A stretch of 59,208 nt of DNA from Aquabacterium soli (GTDB lineage Bacteria; Pseudomonadota; Gammaproteobacteria; Burkholderiales; Burkholderiaceae_C): positions 1 to 59,208 of the forward strand of contig NZ_RSED01000010.1 in assembly GCF_003933735.1 (NCBI RefSeq). The letters run 5' to 3'. The position numbers and the translations under genes were made by a program. Positions within the stretch are counted from its first letter, which is position 1. Every line of letters starts with the position of its first letter. The notes under the pieces were generated by a model. That model did not search any database, was not told the DNA's origin, and was given only the letters and a program-made list of their open reading frames with translations. Of this stretch, positions 9,156-17,390 are shown piece after piece.

Positions 9156-9975
9156 GAGAAGCCTCAATCGACTCGCTCGACAGGCGATGGGCCAGGAAAG
9201 TCCGCAACACCTCGATCGTTTCCTGCGGCGCGCTCATGTGGGGGCAGTGGCCTGTGGCCTGCAGCTGGGTCACCTGCAGCTGTGGCCAGCACGATTGCAT
9301 GTAGTGCCCGATGAACGGCGGGGCCAAGGCGTCGCGGGTGCACTGCATCATCAAGGCCGGAATGGACAGGCCCTCCAGATCCAGCCTGTGGTCAGACAGG
9401 AAGGTGACCTGGGCGAAGTGCTTGGCGACCGCCTCGTCCATGTTGCAGAAACTGTCGGCCAGCTCGTCCGTCAGGGCCTGGCTGTTCTCTTCACCCATCA
9501 CCACGGGCGCCATCATCCGCGCCCACTTGAAGTGGTTGGCTTCCAGCACATGGAGCAGATCGTCGATGTCGTGCCGCTCGAAGCCGCCCCGGTAGACCCC
9601 GTCGTTCAGGTAGGAGGGCGATGGGGCCAGAAGCACCAGGGCAGAGAACAGGTCCGGCCTTTTCCTGGCGGCCAGCACGGCACTCATCGTGCTGACGGAA
9701 TGCGCCACCAGCACCGTGCCTTTCAGCTGGGCAGCCTCGCAGACCGAGATGATGTCCTGCGCGTGGCCGTGCAAGGTGGCGTGACGCGCCATGTCGTAAG
9801 CCTCATGAGAGGCCGGGCTGCATCCCGCCACATCCATCAGGACCACGCGGTGGGTCGCTTCGAAGGCGGGGGCCACGAACCGCCAGACGTCCTGGCTGCA
9901 GCCATAGCCATGTGAGAACAAGAGTGGCCGGCCGTGCCCCGCCTGTCGCACGTTGTGCCGTGACAGGGCGCTCAT
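9145..9975 (-). CDS. rsbQ: RsbQ-like alpha/beta hydrolase
   Basis: A 276-residue cytoplasmic hydrolase resembling Bacillus RsbQ along its length: [30 protein letters not shown] and TGHCPHMS. The catalytic triad appears complete as S93 (VAHSVSTM), D215 and H243. In Bacillus, RsbQ works with the PAS domain of the phosphatase RsbP to sense energy stress; related alpha/beta hydrolases include plant karrikin and strigolactone receptors. Here the next gene begins with a PAS domain and ends in GGDEF-EAL, so the hydrolase probably supplies or senses a small hydrophobic ligand that controls c-di-GMP output (inference). The ATG at 9975 overlaps the MCP stop (ATGA), implying coupling. Confidence 0.9.
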   Translation of the reverse strand: MSALSRHNVRQAGHGRPLLFSHGYGCSQDVWRFVAPAFEATHRVVLMDVAGCSPASHEAYDMARHATLHGHAQDIISVCEAAQLKGTVLVAHSVSTMSAVLAARKRPDLFSALVLLAPSPSYLNDGVYRGGFERHDIDDLLHVLEANHFKWARMMAPVVMGEENSQALTDELADSFCNMDEAVAKHFAQVTFLSDHRLDLEGLSIPALMMQCTRDALAPPFIGHYMQSCWPQLQVTQLQATGHCPHMSAPQETIEVLRTFLAHRLSSESIEASHGC

Positions 9976-11576
9976 GGGAACCCCCTGCTCAATGCCAGGG
10001 GGGCGGCATGGCCACCGTCCAGCTTGAAGACGGCGACGGCGCGCACCAGTTGCTGCGCCTGGATCTTCAGGCTCTCGGCGGCCGCGGCACTCTCCTCTAC
10101 CAGGGCCGCGTTCTGCTGCGTGGCGGCATCCATCTGGGTGACGGCTTCGCACACCTGGGCCACGCCAACGCTCTGCTCGGTGCTGGCGTTGCTGATCTCT
10201 GCCACGATGTCCGACACACGCTTGACGACGGTGACGACCTGCTGCATGGTGGCGCCCGCCTGGTCAACCAGGAGGCTGCCCTGCGTCACGCGGGCGACAC
10301 TGTCCTGGATCAGCGCCTTGATTTCGCGCGCGGCCTGGGATGAACGGCTGGCCAGCGTCCGCACCTCGCCGGCCACCACCGCGAAGCCTCGTCCCTGCTC
10401 ACCCGCCCGGGCGGCCTCGACCGCGGCGTTGAGCGCCAGGATGTTGGTCTGGAAGGCGATGCCGTCGATCACGGCGATGATGTCCGAGATCTTGCGGCTG
10501 CTGTCGTTGATGCCGCGCATCGTGGAGACCACCTGCTCGGCGGCGGCGCCACCCTGCACGGCGACGGCGCTGGCATCACTCGCCAGCTCGCTGGCCTGCT
10601 TCGCGTGGGCTGCGTTTTCCTTGACGGTGGAGCCCAGCTGCTCCATCGAGGCCGCGGTTTCTTCCAGGGCACTGGCCTGCTGCTCCGTGCGGCTTGAGAG
10701 ATCGTTGTTGCCTTGGGCAATCTCCGAGCTGGCCGAGGCGATGCTCTCGGCGGTATGGCGAACCTGGCTGATCAGGGCGAGCAGCTGCCTCTGCATCGAG
10801 CCCATCGACGACAGCACGCTGCCTGCAGGCGCCGTGGAGGCACCACGCACCTCCGAGATATCGCCCTGAGCCACTTGCCGGGCCAGCTGCGAGAGATCGG
10901 CCGGCTCCGCACCGAGCGCAGCCACCAGGCGACGGATGATCAGCCACCCCAGCACAAAGGCCGTGGCCGTGGCCAGCGCGCTGAGGGCCAGCATCACGCG
11001 GCGTTGGGTCGACAAGGCCGCCGCGGCGGCCTCGCTCTTGAGCCGGGCCTGCTGCCGGGAGTAGTCCGCGTAATCCTTGGCGGCCGCGATCAACTGGTTG
11101 AGCAAGGGCCTGCAGTCCACATTGATCTTCTGGATGGCTTCTGCGCGCTGGCCCTCATCCGACAGGCGGACGATGTCGAGGGCCACCGGCGCATAACGTG
11201 CTTCGACGTGGTCGATGGCCTCCACCAGGGATCGGTCGCGCGGAGTGACATCCGGGTCGCTGGTCACGGCCTCCTTCAGGCTGCGCAGGCTGCTCTGCAG
11301 CTGCTGGTGCGAGTCGACGGCTTGCTTTTTCTGGGCTGCATGCTCTGGGGCGGTGTCCACGAGAACCATGTCTCTGACCGCCACCGCCCTGAGCGTGGCC
11401 GCCGTGCGGATGTCTGATGCCAGGTTGGTGCGCCTGGATTCACCGTTGACATAAGTCGTGAAGCCATCGTTCGCATCTCCCAGGCTGTAGGCACCAAAGA
11501 TGCTGACCACCAGCACGAGAAGCGTCAGAACGCCGAACGCGATGGCCAGTTGCACCTTGACCGAGAGGTGTTTCAT
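9972..11576 (-). CDS. Methyl-accepting chemotaxis protein (four-helix-bundle sensor)
   Basis: A 534-residue receptor. TM1 lies at about residues 8-30, followed by a periplasmic helical region of about 160 residues of the 4HB_MCP type, TM2 at about 192-214, and a HAMP-like linker. The cytoplasmic signalling hairpin is canonical ([32 protein letters not shown]). The Ala-rich C-terminus has no tethering pentapeptide. GGAG precedes the ATG. This is the first gene of an operon with the RsbQ-like hydrolase, the PAS-GGDEF-EAL protein and the AraC regulator; its stop overlaps the hydrolase start by 4 bp. No sigma-28-like site is visible in the 134-bp upstream gap, unlike two other receptors in this window. 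Confidence 0.95.
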   Translation of the reverse strand: MKHLSVKVQLAIAFGVLTLLVLVVSIFGAYSLGDANDGFTTYVNGESRRTNLASDIRTAATLRAVAVRDMVLVDTAPEHAAQKKQAVDSHQQLQSSLRSLKEAVTSDPDVTPRDRSLVEAIDHVEARYAPVALDIVRLSDEGQRAEAIQKINVDCRPLLNQLIAAAKDYADYSRQQARLKSEAAAAALSTQRRVMLALSALATATAFVLGWLIIRRLVAALGAEPADLSQLARQVAQGDISEVRGASTAPAGSVLSSMGSMQRQLLALISQVRHTAESIASASSEIAQGNNDLSSRTEQQASALEETAASMEQLGSTVKENAAHAKQASELASDASAVAVQGGAAAEQVVSTMRGINDSSRKISDIIAVIDGIAFQTNILALNAAVEAARAGEQGRGFAVVAGEVRTLASRSSQAAREIKALIQDSVARVTQGSLLVDQAGATMQQVVTVVKRVSDIVAEISNASTEQSVGVAQVCEAVTQMDAATQQNAALVEESAAAAESLKIQAQQLVRAVAVFKLDGGHAAPLALSRGFP

Positions 11577-11710
11577 GTCGACTCCAGAACTGCTTGGTGA
11601 CAGAAATCATCTCATAAGATCATTTATGACGTTTGTGATTATTTGTGCTTTCCAGGGCAATTTTATGGGTCTGTAACCAACTTCTTTGTAACGCGGGCCT
11701 ACACTGCGCC

Positions 11711-12394
11711 ATGCTTCCCAAATCTTTGGCCCTGGTCGATGACGATGCCGAATACACCGAGTTCCTGTCTCAATATCTGAGAGAGCGCGGTGTTGCCGTC
11801 CACGTCTTCGGAGACAGCACCGATCTGTTGGCGGACCCAGATGCCTACGAGTACGGCTTCTATGTGGTCGACCTGTCCTTGCCCGGCATCGACGGGGTGG
11901 ACCTGATCAAGGTGCTGCGTCGCCGCACCGAGTCTGGCGTGGTGGTCGTGTCCGGAAAACTGGCGCCCGACGTCTTCAAGCAGGTGATGACCGCAGGCGC
12001 CGACATGTACCTGGCCAAACCCGTCCAGTTCGACCAGGTGGAACTGGCCATCATCGCCGTCCAGCGTCGGCTGGGTGCGGCCGGGGGACCGAACATCGTC
12101 TGGAAGCTGGACCGGCGGACACAACGGCTGATCGCCCCTGACGGCGTGCAGATCGAGTTGAGCGGCACCGACACGGCGCTCATGGAGTGCTTCCTGGAAG
12201 CGGCGGGAGAAGTCGTCCCGCGGGACGCGATTTTGCGCAAGCTGGGCAAGCAGGGCGATGGGGAATCGGACGGCCTGAACGCCACGATCTACCGTTTGCG
12301 CCGACGCATCGAAAAAGCGACGCCCATGCTGGTGCCGCTGCAGTCGAAATCAGGCGTGGGCTACATTTTCCGGGCGCAGCTGAAAGCTCAGTGA
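11711..12394 (+). CDS. OmpR-type two-component response regulator
   Basis: A 227-residue regulator with a receiver (LVDDDAEY; phosphoacceptor D54 in VVDLSLPGIDG; KP near residue 106) and a C-terminal winged helix with NATIYRLRRRIEKA and KSGVGYIF, typical of OmpR/PhoB. The ATG at 11711 lacks a clear ribosome site. The upstream region is AT-rich and carries two TGTAAC hexamers at 11672 and 11687, 15 bp apart, which could be an autoregulatory site (weak inference). The gene converges on the histidine kinase gene and overlaps it tail-to-tail by 7 bp. The kinase is the obvious candidate partner, although convergent partners are unusual. Confidence 0.92.
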   Translation: MLPKSLALVDDDAEYTEFLSQYLRERGVAVHVFGDSTDLLADPDAYEYGFYVVDLSLPGIDGVDLIKVLRRRTESGVVVVSGKLAPDVFKQVMTAGADMYLAKPVQFDQVELAIIAVQRRLGAAGGPNIVWKLDRRTQRLIAPDGVQIELSGTDTALMECFLEAAGEVVPRDAILRKLGKQGDGESDGLNATIYRLRRRIEKATPMLVPLQSKSGVGYIFRAQLKAQ

Positions 12395-14046
12395 GCGGGC
12401 TCCAGGATCAGCTGGAGAACACTGCCCTGAGGACTGTTTCGCGCCAGCACCACGCGAGCGCCGTGCAGTTCCATGACGCGACGCACGATGTACAGGCCCA
12501 GCCCATGGCCCGCGCCCACGGCGGTCCGCGCACCCCGGGCCCCCCGCTGGAACAGCCTGGGGCTCAGTTCGGCATCGAAGCCTGGCCCCTTGTCCTCCAC
12601 CTCGATCACCGTGGCCAGCGGCTCGTCCCAATCCAGCAGACGAACCACGACCGGGCTGTCTGGCGGGCTGTACTTCAGCGCATTGAACAGCAGGTTGCGC
12701 AAGGCCAGGCGCATGAGGCTCATGTCCGCCAGGATGGTCCGCGTGGTCGCGATGCGTTCCACGGTGATGCGCTGTCTGGCGTCGGACGGCACATCGGCCA
12801 TGGCGACCGCCACCAGCGTGTCCACATCCGTGTCGACCAGTTCGATGGCCTCCTTGTTGGCCAGCAGCGCCGCGGCAGCCAGGGTGTTGTCGATGTTGGT
12901 CAGCACCTGGCTCATCACGCCCTGGGCCCGGCCCAGCCGGTTCAAGGCGGCCTTGTCCGCCATGTTCAACAGCACCGAGCTGGCGCTTTGCAAGGCGGCG
13001 GAGGCATTGTTCAAGGGTTGGCGAACCTCGTGGGCAAGCACGTCGAGCATTTCCTCTCGCTCGCGCAGCAGCTCGTCCAGTTCACTGGCGTGCTGCTCCA
13101 CCTGCAGGCGCAGCGCGTGTTCGCGCTGCAGTTCGGCCTTGTGTTGCCGGCGCTCCGTGATGTCCTGCAATGCCCCGACCAGGCGCACCGCGCGCCCCTC
13201 TTCAAACTCCGCCTCGGCCACCAGCCGAGCCCAGAGAAAGCGGCCCGACGCGGTGGTCATGCAGACCTCGATGTCCATGGCCCCGCCGTCGTGGACGAGC
13301 ACGCCCAGCACATGGCGGATCTTTTCCTGCGCATCTTTCGTGAGCATGCGCGATGCCTGGTCCGCGCTGAGGGGCGTGTCTGGCTGCAGGTCGAGCAGGC
13401 TGGCGGTCTGATGCGAACAGTGGATCAGCCGCGAGCCGATGTCCGCGATCCAGCCGCCCACGCGGGCCATCCGCCCGGTGCGGTCCAGCAAGGCCTTGCT
13501 TTCTCGCAAGGCGTCCTCGGATGCCTTCCTGATCGTCAAGGAGCGGTGGATCAGGTCGCGGCGCATGGCCAGGGCCTGGCTCACCATCTCCGCCAGCCTG
13601 CTCAGGCTGCGGGTCTGGAAATCATCGAGCTGCCTGCTTGACCGATCGATCACGCAGAGCGTTCCGGCCTTGTCGCCCGAGGGCAGCACGAGTGGCGCGC
13701 CCGCGTAGAACCGGATGTGCGGTGCGCCGGTGACCAGGGGGTTGTCTGCAAAGCGAGGGTCCTGCAGGGCATCCGGGACTTCCATCACGGAATCCTCGTG
13801 GATGGCGTGGGCGCAGAAGGCCACGTCGCGTGGCGTTTCGCTGACTGCTTCCAGGCCCACATTCGCCTTGAACCACTGGCGCTCTTCATCGATGAGGCTG
13901 ATCAGGGCGATGGGCGTGCCACAGATCTCGGAGGCCATCCGCGTGATGGTGTCGAACAAGGGTTCGGGCGGGCTGTCGAGCACCACCAGATCCCTCAGGG
14001 CGGCGAGTCGCCGGGCTTCATCGTCAGAAGACAGGAAATCGCTCAT
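12388..14046 (-). CDS. GAF-PAS sensor histidine kinase
   Basis: A 552-residue cytoplasmic kinase. Residues about 20-165 are a GAF domain (AALRDLVVLDSPPEPLFD, GTPIALISLIDEERQWFKA, FYAGAPLVLPSG), typical of proteobacterial GAF-containing kinases and cyclases. Residues about 185-300 are PAS/PAC (GALQDITERR). A helical linker leads to the H-box with phosphoacceptor H339 (LAHEVRQPLNNA). The ATPase region has RNLLFNALKYSP, DKGPGFD and GHGLGLYIV, all intact. No membrane segment is seen, so the signal is cytoplasmic. The 158-bp upstream gap contains an imperfect direct repeat (around 14063 and 14107). Likely partners are the overlapping OmpR-type regulator or the receiver at 14205-14624. Confidence 0.93.
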   Translation of the reverse strand: MSDFLSSDDEARRLAALRDLVVLDSPPEPLFDTITRMASEICGTPIALISLIDEERQWFKANVGLEAVSETPRDVAFCAHAIHEDSVMEVPDALQDPRFADNPLVTGAPHIRFYAGAPLVLPSGDKAGTLCVIDRSSRQLDDFQTRSLSRLAEMVSQALAMRRDLIHRSLTIRKASEDALRESKALLDRTGRMARVGGWIADIGSRLIHCSHQTASLLDLQPDTPLSADQASRMLTKDAQEKIRHVLGVLVHDGGAMDIEVCMTTASGRFLWARLVAEAEFEEGRAVRLVGALQDITERRQHKAELQREHALRLQVEQHASELDELLREREEMLDVLAHEVRQPLNNASAALQSASSVLLNMADKAALNRLGRAQGVMSQVLTNIDNTLAAAALLANKEAIELVDTDVDTLVAVAMADVPSDARQRITVERIATTRTILADMSLMRLALRNLLFNALKYSPPDSPVVVRLLDWDEPLATVIEVEDKGPGFDAELSPRLFQRGARGARTAVGAGHGLGLYIVRRVMELHGARVVLARNSPQGSVLQLILEPAH

Positions 14047-14204
14047 TGAAGACGTCTGATCAGTGGGAGGGCTTCGCCGCAACCGCCAGATTAACTGATC
14101 CCATGGGTGGGAGGAGCTTCGGCAGCCGCCACACTGTTCCAGACACGGAGCACACCGAACCGGGGCGCTCGCTGATACATGACCCGCCAGCCACCAGACC
14201 ATCT

Positions 14205-14624
14205 TCAGCCGTGATGGAACAGCGGCTCAGGCGACAAACGTCGCGGAGCGCATGATGCGGCCACCGCCGCCTCAAGAATCCACAGCAGATAGTCGCAGTG
14301 AATCGGTTTGCTCACATAGGCATCGCAGCCCGCGTCCAGCATCCCTTGCTCATCTCCCGGCATGACCAGTGCACTCACCGCCACGATCCTGATCATGGCG
14401 GTGACGGGATCGCTCTTCAGTTGCCGGGCCACCGCCCAGCCATCGGGGCCGCCAACGCCCAGGTTCATGTCCAGCAGGATGACGGACGGCCGCCAACGCG
14501 TTGCCAGTGCCAAGGCCATGGACCCGTCGGAGGCCTCGAGGACATCGTGCCCCGCATCTTTCACGACCAGTGCCAGCAGTTCCAGACTGGGTTGGTGGTC
14601 ATCCACCACGAGGACTGTCGCCAT
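14205..14624 (-). CDS. Receiver-only response regulator, paralogue of the che-operon receiver
   Basis: A 139-residue single receiver domain with VLVVDDHQPSLELL, phosphoacceptor Asp in VILLDMNLGVG and SKPIH. The ATG at 14624 is preceded by AAGGAG with good spacing. It is a close relative of the protein at 4674-5093, with nearly identical KDAGHDVLEASDG/RDAGHAVLEASDG and DAGCDAYVSKP segments, so the two arose by duplication. It is read in the same direction as the GAF-PAS kinase gene that starts 158 bp downstream. No output domain exists, so it probably acts by protein contact. Confidence 0.88.
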   Translation of the reverse strand: MATVLVVDDHQPSLELLALVVKDAGHDVLEASDGSMALALATRWRPSVILLDMNLGVGGPDGWAVARQLKSDPVTAMIRIVAVSALVMPGDEQGMLDAGCDAYVSKPIHCDYLLWILEAAVAASCAPRRLSPEPLFHHG

Positions 14625-14784
14625 GGCCGCTCCTTGTCGGATCAGTGATGCTTCATGACACGAGCGTAAAAGAATGCCCTTCGCCGCGAGGTGCCCAGGC
14701 GGACATGAAGGGGCACCTCCACGGCCAAGCGTCGAGGTGAAAACCCTTGCCTGTGTGGCAGGCCCAGGCGATGCTTCCTTGCTG

Positions 14785-15456
14785 TCAACGGCTCGGACGG
14801 GCATCGGCCAACTGCAGGATGCCACCGGTCGTGAAGGCCACCATGTCCTCGTAATGCGAGGCGAAATCGGTCGACGATTCGGCGCCTGCGGACATCACAT
14901 CGATGCGCCGGTTGTCGGAGAAGACAGCCATGGCCGCCGACACCATCAACTGATAGGCGTTCATCTGCTGCCGCGGTGTGAGCTGGGGCAGGATCGTGCC
15001 GATCCTGTCGCTGAACACCTTGGCCATCGGGCTGAAGTGCTCCGCGATCAGCAGCAGCACCACCGAGCGGCTGTTGGTGAGTTGCGCCAGGAGCCGCAGG
15101 TAATTGCGCCACCCTTCGCTCTCCTGGCTTCGCACCAGCAAGGGGCGGGCAAAGGCCTCCACCACGGCGCGGATCTGTGCCGACCTGCTCCTCGACGCCT
15201 TCACAGCGTTCAGCAGGGCCAGCCGGTCGGCGTTGATGAGCGGCGCCCGCCGCGCGATCACCTCCTGGAAGAAGGCTTCCTTGCTGCCGAATTGCTCGTT
15301 GATGTTGGCCAGCCGGGTGGACGCCATGGCGGTGATGTCCCGCATGGGGGCGCCATGAAAGCCATGCTCCGCGAACAAGGCTTCGGCCGCATCGAGCAAA
15401 CGCTCGCGGACGCTGGGCGGTGCCAGCGGCTTTTCGATCGACTCTGCGTGTGACAT
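14785..15456 (-). CDS. TetR-family transcriptional regulator
   Basis: A 223-residue repressor-type protein. The N-terminal helix-turn-helix is visible in VRERLLDAAEALFAEHGF, PMRDITAMA and NEQFGSKEAFFQEVI; the C-terminal helical ligand domain (NYLRLLAQLTNS, QLMVSAAMAVFS) resembles the CerR/TetR_C type. The start at 15456 has a purine-rich AGGGGG site. It is divergent from the FAH/cyclase operon, and the 82-bp space between them holds two GGAACA-N2-TGTTCC palindromes. The protein very likely represses both itself and that operon until an aromatic or keto-acid intermediate binds (inference). Confidence 0.92.
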   Translation of the reverse strand: MSHAESIEKPLAPPSVRERLLDAAEALFAEHGFHGAPMRDITAMASTRLANINEQFGSKEAFFQEVIARRAPLINADRLALLNAVKASRSRSAQIRAVVEAFARPLLVRSQESEGWRNYLRLLAQLTNSRSVVLLLIAEHFSPMAKVFSDRIGTILPQLTPRQQMNAYQLMVSAAMAVFSDNRRIDVMSAGAESSTDFASHYEDMVAFTTGGILQLADARPSR

Positions 15457-15476
15457 GAGGCCCCCTCGGAAGGATC

Positions 15477-15490
15477 GGAACATTTGTTCC
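15477..15490. promoter_or_regulatory. Operator half-site A for the TetR regulator
   Basis: GGAACATTTGTTCC is a perfect 6-bp inverted repeat around a 2-bp centre. It lies 21 bp upstream of the tetR start and matches the site at 15510-15523 in inverted form. The centres are 33 bp apart, about three helical turns, so two dimers could sit on one face of the DNA. TetR-family operators commonly lie in such divergent gaps. Confidence 0.8.
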
Positions 15491-15509
15491 GGCTGTGATA
15501 TTCTAAGCC

Positions 15510-15523
15510 GGAACAAATGTTCC
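15510..15523. promoter_or_regulatory. Operator half-site B for the TetR regulator
   Basis: GGAACAAATGTTCC is the exact reverse complement of the site at 15477-15490. It ends 15 bp before the ATG of the FAH-type hydrolase, so a bound repressor would block that promoter or transcription start. A possible -10 (TATTCT, about 15498-15503) lies between the two operators. Confidence 0.8.
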
Positions 15524-15538
15524 AAACCGGAGCTGACC

Positions 15539-16432
15539 ATGAAGTTGCGACGCGCATATTCCGCAGGCTCGACGCTGCCCGTGATGCAGATCCTCGAGAA
15601 CCAGCGCTGGGAAGACCTGAGCCATCCGCCTGAGCCCTTCGGCGCCGCGTGGAACGATTTACCGGCCCTGGATGCAGGCACGGGACACGCCGTGCTGCCA
15701 TTCCATCCACGCTCTTTCCGCGACTTCATGCTCTACGAGCGGCACTGCATCGATGCATCGCGCGGCTACGCGCGACGTTTCATGCCCGCAGCACACCGAT
15801 TCACCAGCCTGGTCGAAGCCGTGACCCGCCGGCCCTTCCCAGCCTTCAAGCCCAGCCCTCTGTGGTACCGCCAGCCGATCTACTATTTCGGCAATCACCT
15901 CTCGTTCGTGCCCAGCGGCACCACCGTGTCCAGCCCTTCGTACAGCAGGGCCCTGGACTACGAGCTCGAGCTGGGCGTGGTGTTGGGCAAGCCGCTGTTC
16001 AACTCCACACCTGACGAAGCGCTCGAGGCCATCGCCGCCTTCGTGGTGTTGAACGACTTCAGCGCCAGGGACGTGCAACGGGCCGAGATGGCCAGCGGTT
16101 TCGGGCCTCAGAAATCCAAGCACTTCCTCAGTTCGATGTCCGATGTCGTGGTCACGGCCGACGAGTTGCTGGACGATGTGAACGCGCTCAAGGCCAGTGT
16201 GTGCATCAACGGCCGCGAGGTCTGCGCCACCTCCACCGCAGGCATGCACCATTCGATCGGCGAAGCGCTGGCCCACGCCTGCGTGGATGAACTGCTCCAC
16301 CCCGGAGAACTGTTCGGCACAGGCACGCTGCCCGGCGGCTGCGGCATGGAGAACGGGCACTGGCTCAAGCCGGGCGATCTGCTGCAATTGCGGATCGACC
16401 GGATCGGTGAAATCCAGCACCGCATCGCCTGA
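15539..16432 (+). CDS. Fumarylacetoacetate hydrolase-family protein
   Basis: A 297-residue enzyme of the FAH superfamily, which cleaves or hydrates beta-diketo or 2-keto acids in aromatic-compound breakdown. Metal-binding residues are visible in DYELELGVVLGKP and in the NDFSARDVQ motif; GNHLSFVPSG and the C-terminal PGGCGMENGHWLKPGD segment are family features. GGAG precedes the ATG at 15539. It is followed after 13 bp by a cyclase-family gene and preceded by twin TetR operators, so it forms a small inducible catabolic operon. The substrate cannot be told from sequence. Confidence 0.9.
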   Translation: MKLRRAYSAGSTLPVMQILENQRWEDLSHPPEPFGAAWNDLPALDAGTGHAVLPFHPRSFRDFMLYERHCIDASRGYARRFMPAAHRFTSLVEAVTRRPFPAFKPSPLWYRQPIYYFGNHLSFVPSGTTVSSPSYSRALDYELELGVVLGKPLFNSTPDEALEAIAAFVVLNDFSARDVQRAEMASGFGPQKSKHFLSSMSDVVVTADELLDDVNALKASVCINGREVCATSTAGMHHSIGEALAHACVDELLHPGELFGTGTLPGGCGMENGHWLKPGDLLQLRIDRIGEIQHRIA

Positions 16433-16445
16433 TGGACGCGTGAGC

Positions 16446-17231
16446 ATGTCGCACATCGCACCCAGCCGGATCCTGGACCTGTCCAAAGAGATCTTCGACA
16501 ACCGTGAAGATCCCTTCTTCATGCGCGTGCGCATCAGGCACCATGCCCATGCGAGGGCGCGCTGGCTGATCCGCCTGCTGGGTCTGCCCTTCAAGCTGTT
16601 TCCTTCGGATTTCGCAGGGTGGGCGGACGACACCATCACGCGCATGGGCGTTCATTCGACGACACACGTGGACGCGCCCTGGCACTACGGGCCGACCGAT
16701 GCCAGAGGGCGGCGCCTGCCGGCCATTCACGAGATGCCCCTGGCGCTGTGCTTCGGCCCGGGCGTGGTGTTCGACATGACCCACAAGGTGCAGGGCGAAG
16801 AGATCCACGTGGAAGACATGGAGCGATCTCTCGCGGTCAGCGGCGCCCAGCTCCAGCCCGGCAGCATCGCCCTGATCAGGACCGGGCGTGACCGTTACCA
16901 GGGCACCCGGCAGTACTGGAAGATGGGAACCGGCATGAGCGGTGCGGCCACCGAGTGGCTGATCGAGCGCGGCGTGCAGGTGATGGGCATCGACCAGTGG
17001 GGCTGGGACCTTCCCTTCCACACGCAGATCGCCAAGGCCCGTCTAAACAGAGACGGCTCATCGTTCTGGCAGGGCCATCTGGTGGGCCGCCGGCGCCCTT
17101 ACTGGCAGATGGAACAGCTGTGCGGCCTGGATCAGTTGCCGGCGCATGGCTTCGACGTGGCCGTGTTCCCCCTGCGATTGCGCAACGCCTCGGCGGCGCC
17201 GGCGCGTGTGGTGGCCTTCCTCTACGATTGA
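16446..17231 (+). CDS. Cyclase-family (kynurenine formamidase-like) metal-dependent hydrolase
   Basis: A 261-residue protein with the family's metal-binding signature HSTTHVDAPWH, a variant of HxGTHxDxPxH with Thr at the Gly position. GIDQWGWD and VVFDMTHK also fit the family. Known members hydrolyse N-formylkynurenine, isatin or related lactam or lactone substrates. It starts 13 bp after the FAH-type gene and is presumably controlled by the same TetR operators. Together they suggest ring opening or amide hydrolysis followed by C-C cleavage or hydration (inference). Confidence 0.87.
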   Translation: MSHIAPSRILDLSKEIFDNREDPFFMRVRIRHHAHARARWLIRLLGLPFKLFPSDFAGWADDTITRMGVHSTTHVDAPWHYGPTDARGRRLPAIHEMPLALCFGPGVVFDMTHKVQGEEIHVEDMERSLAVSGAQLQPGSIALIRTGRDRYQGTRQYWKMGTGMSGAATEWLIERGVQVMGIDQWGWDLPFHTQIAKARLNRDGSSFWQGHLVGRRRPYWQMEQLCGLDQLPAHGFDVAVFPLRLRNASAAPARVVAFLYD

Positions 17232-17390
17232 CCATGCCTGGACGCTGACACAGGGCCTGAGCAGGTTGATCTCCACGGAAGATTGCATCGCCCAGGCAAT
17301 CGACGACAATACGAGGTTGTCCGCCCGGCGGGGCCCAGGGTTTCGCCGGCGTGCGCGCACAACTGCGTACATATCAGAGATCTCATTGCC

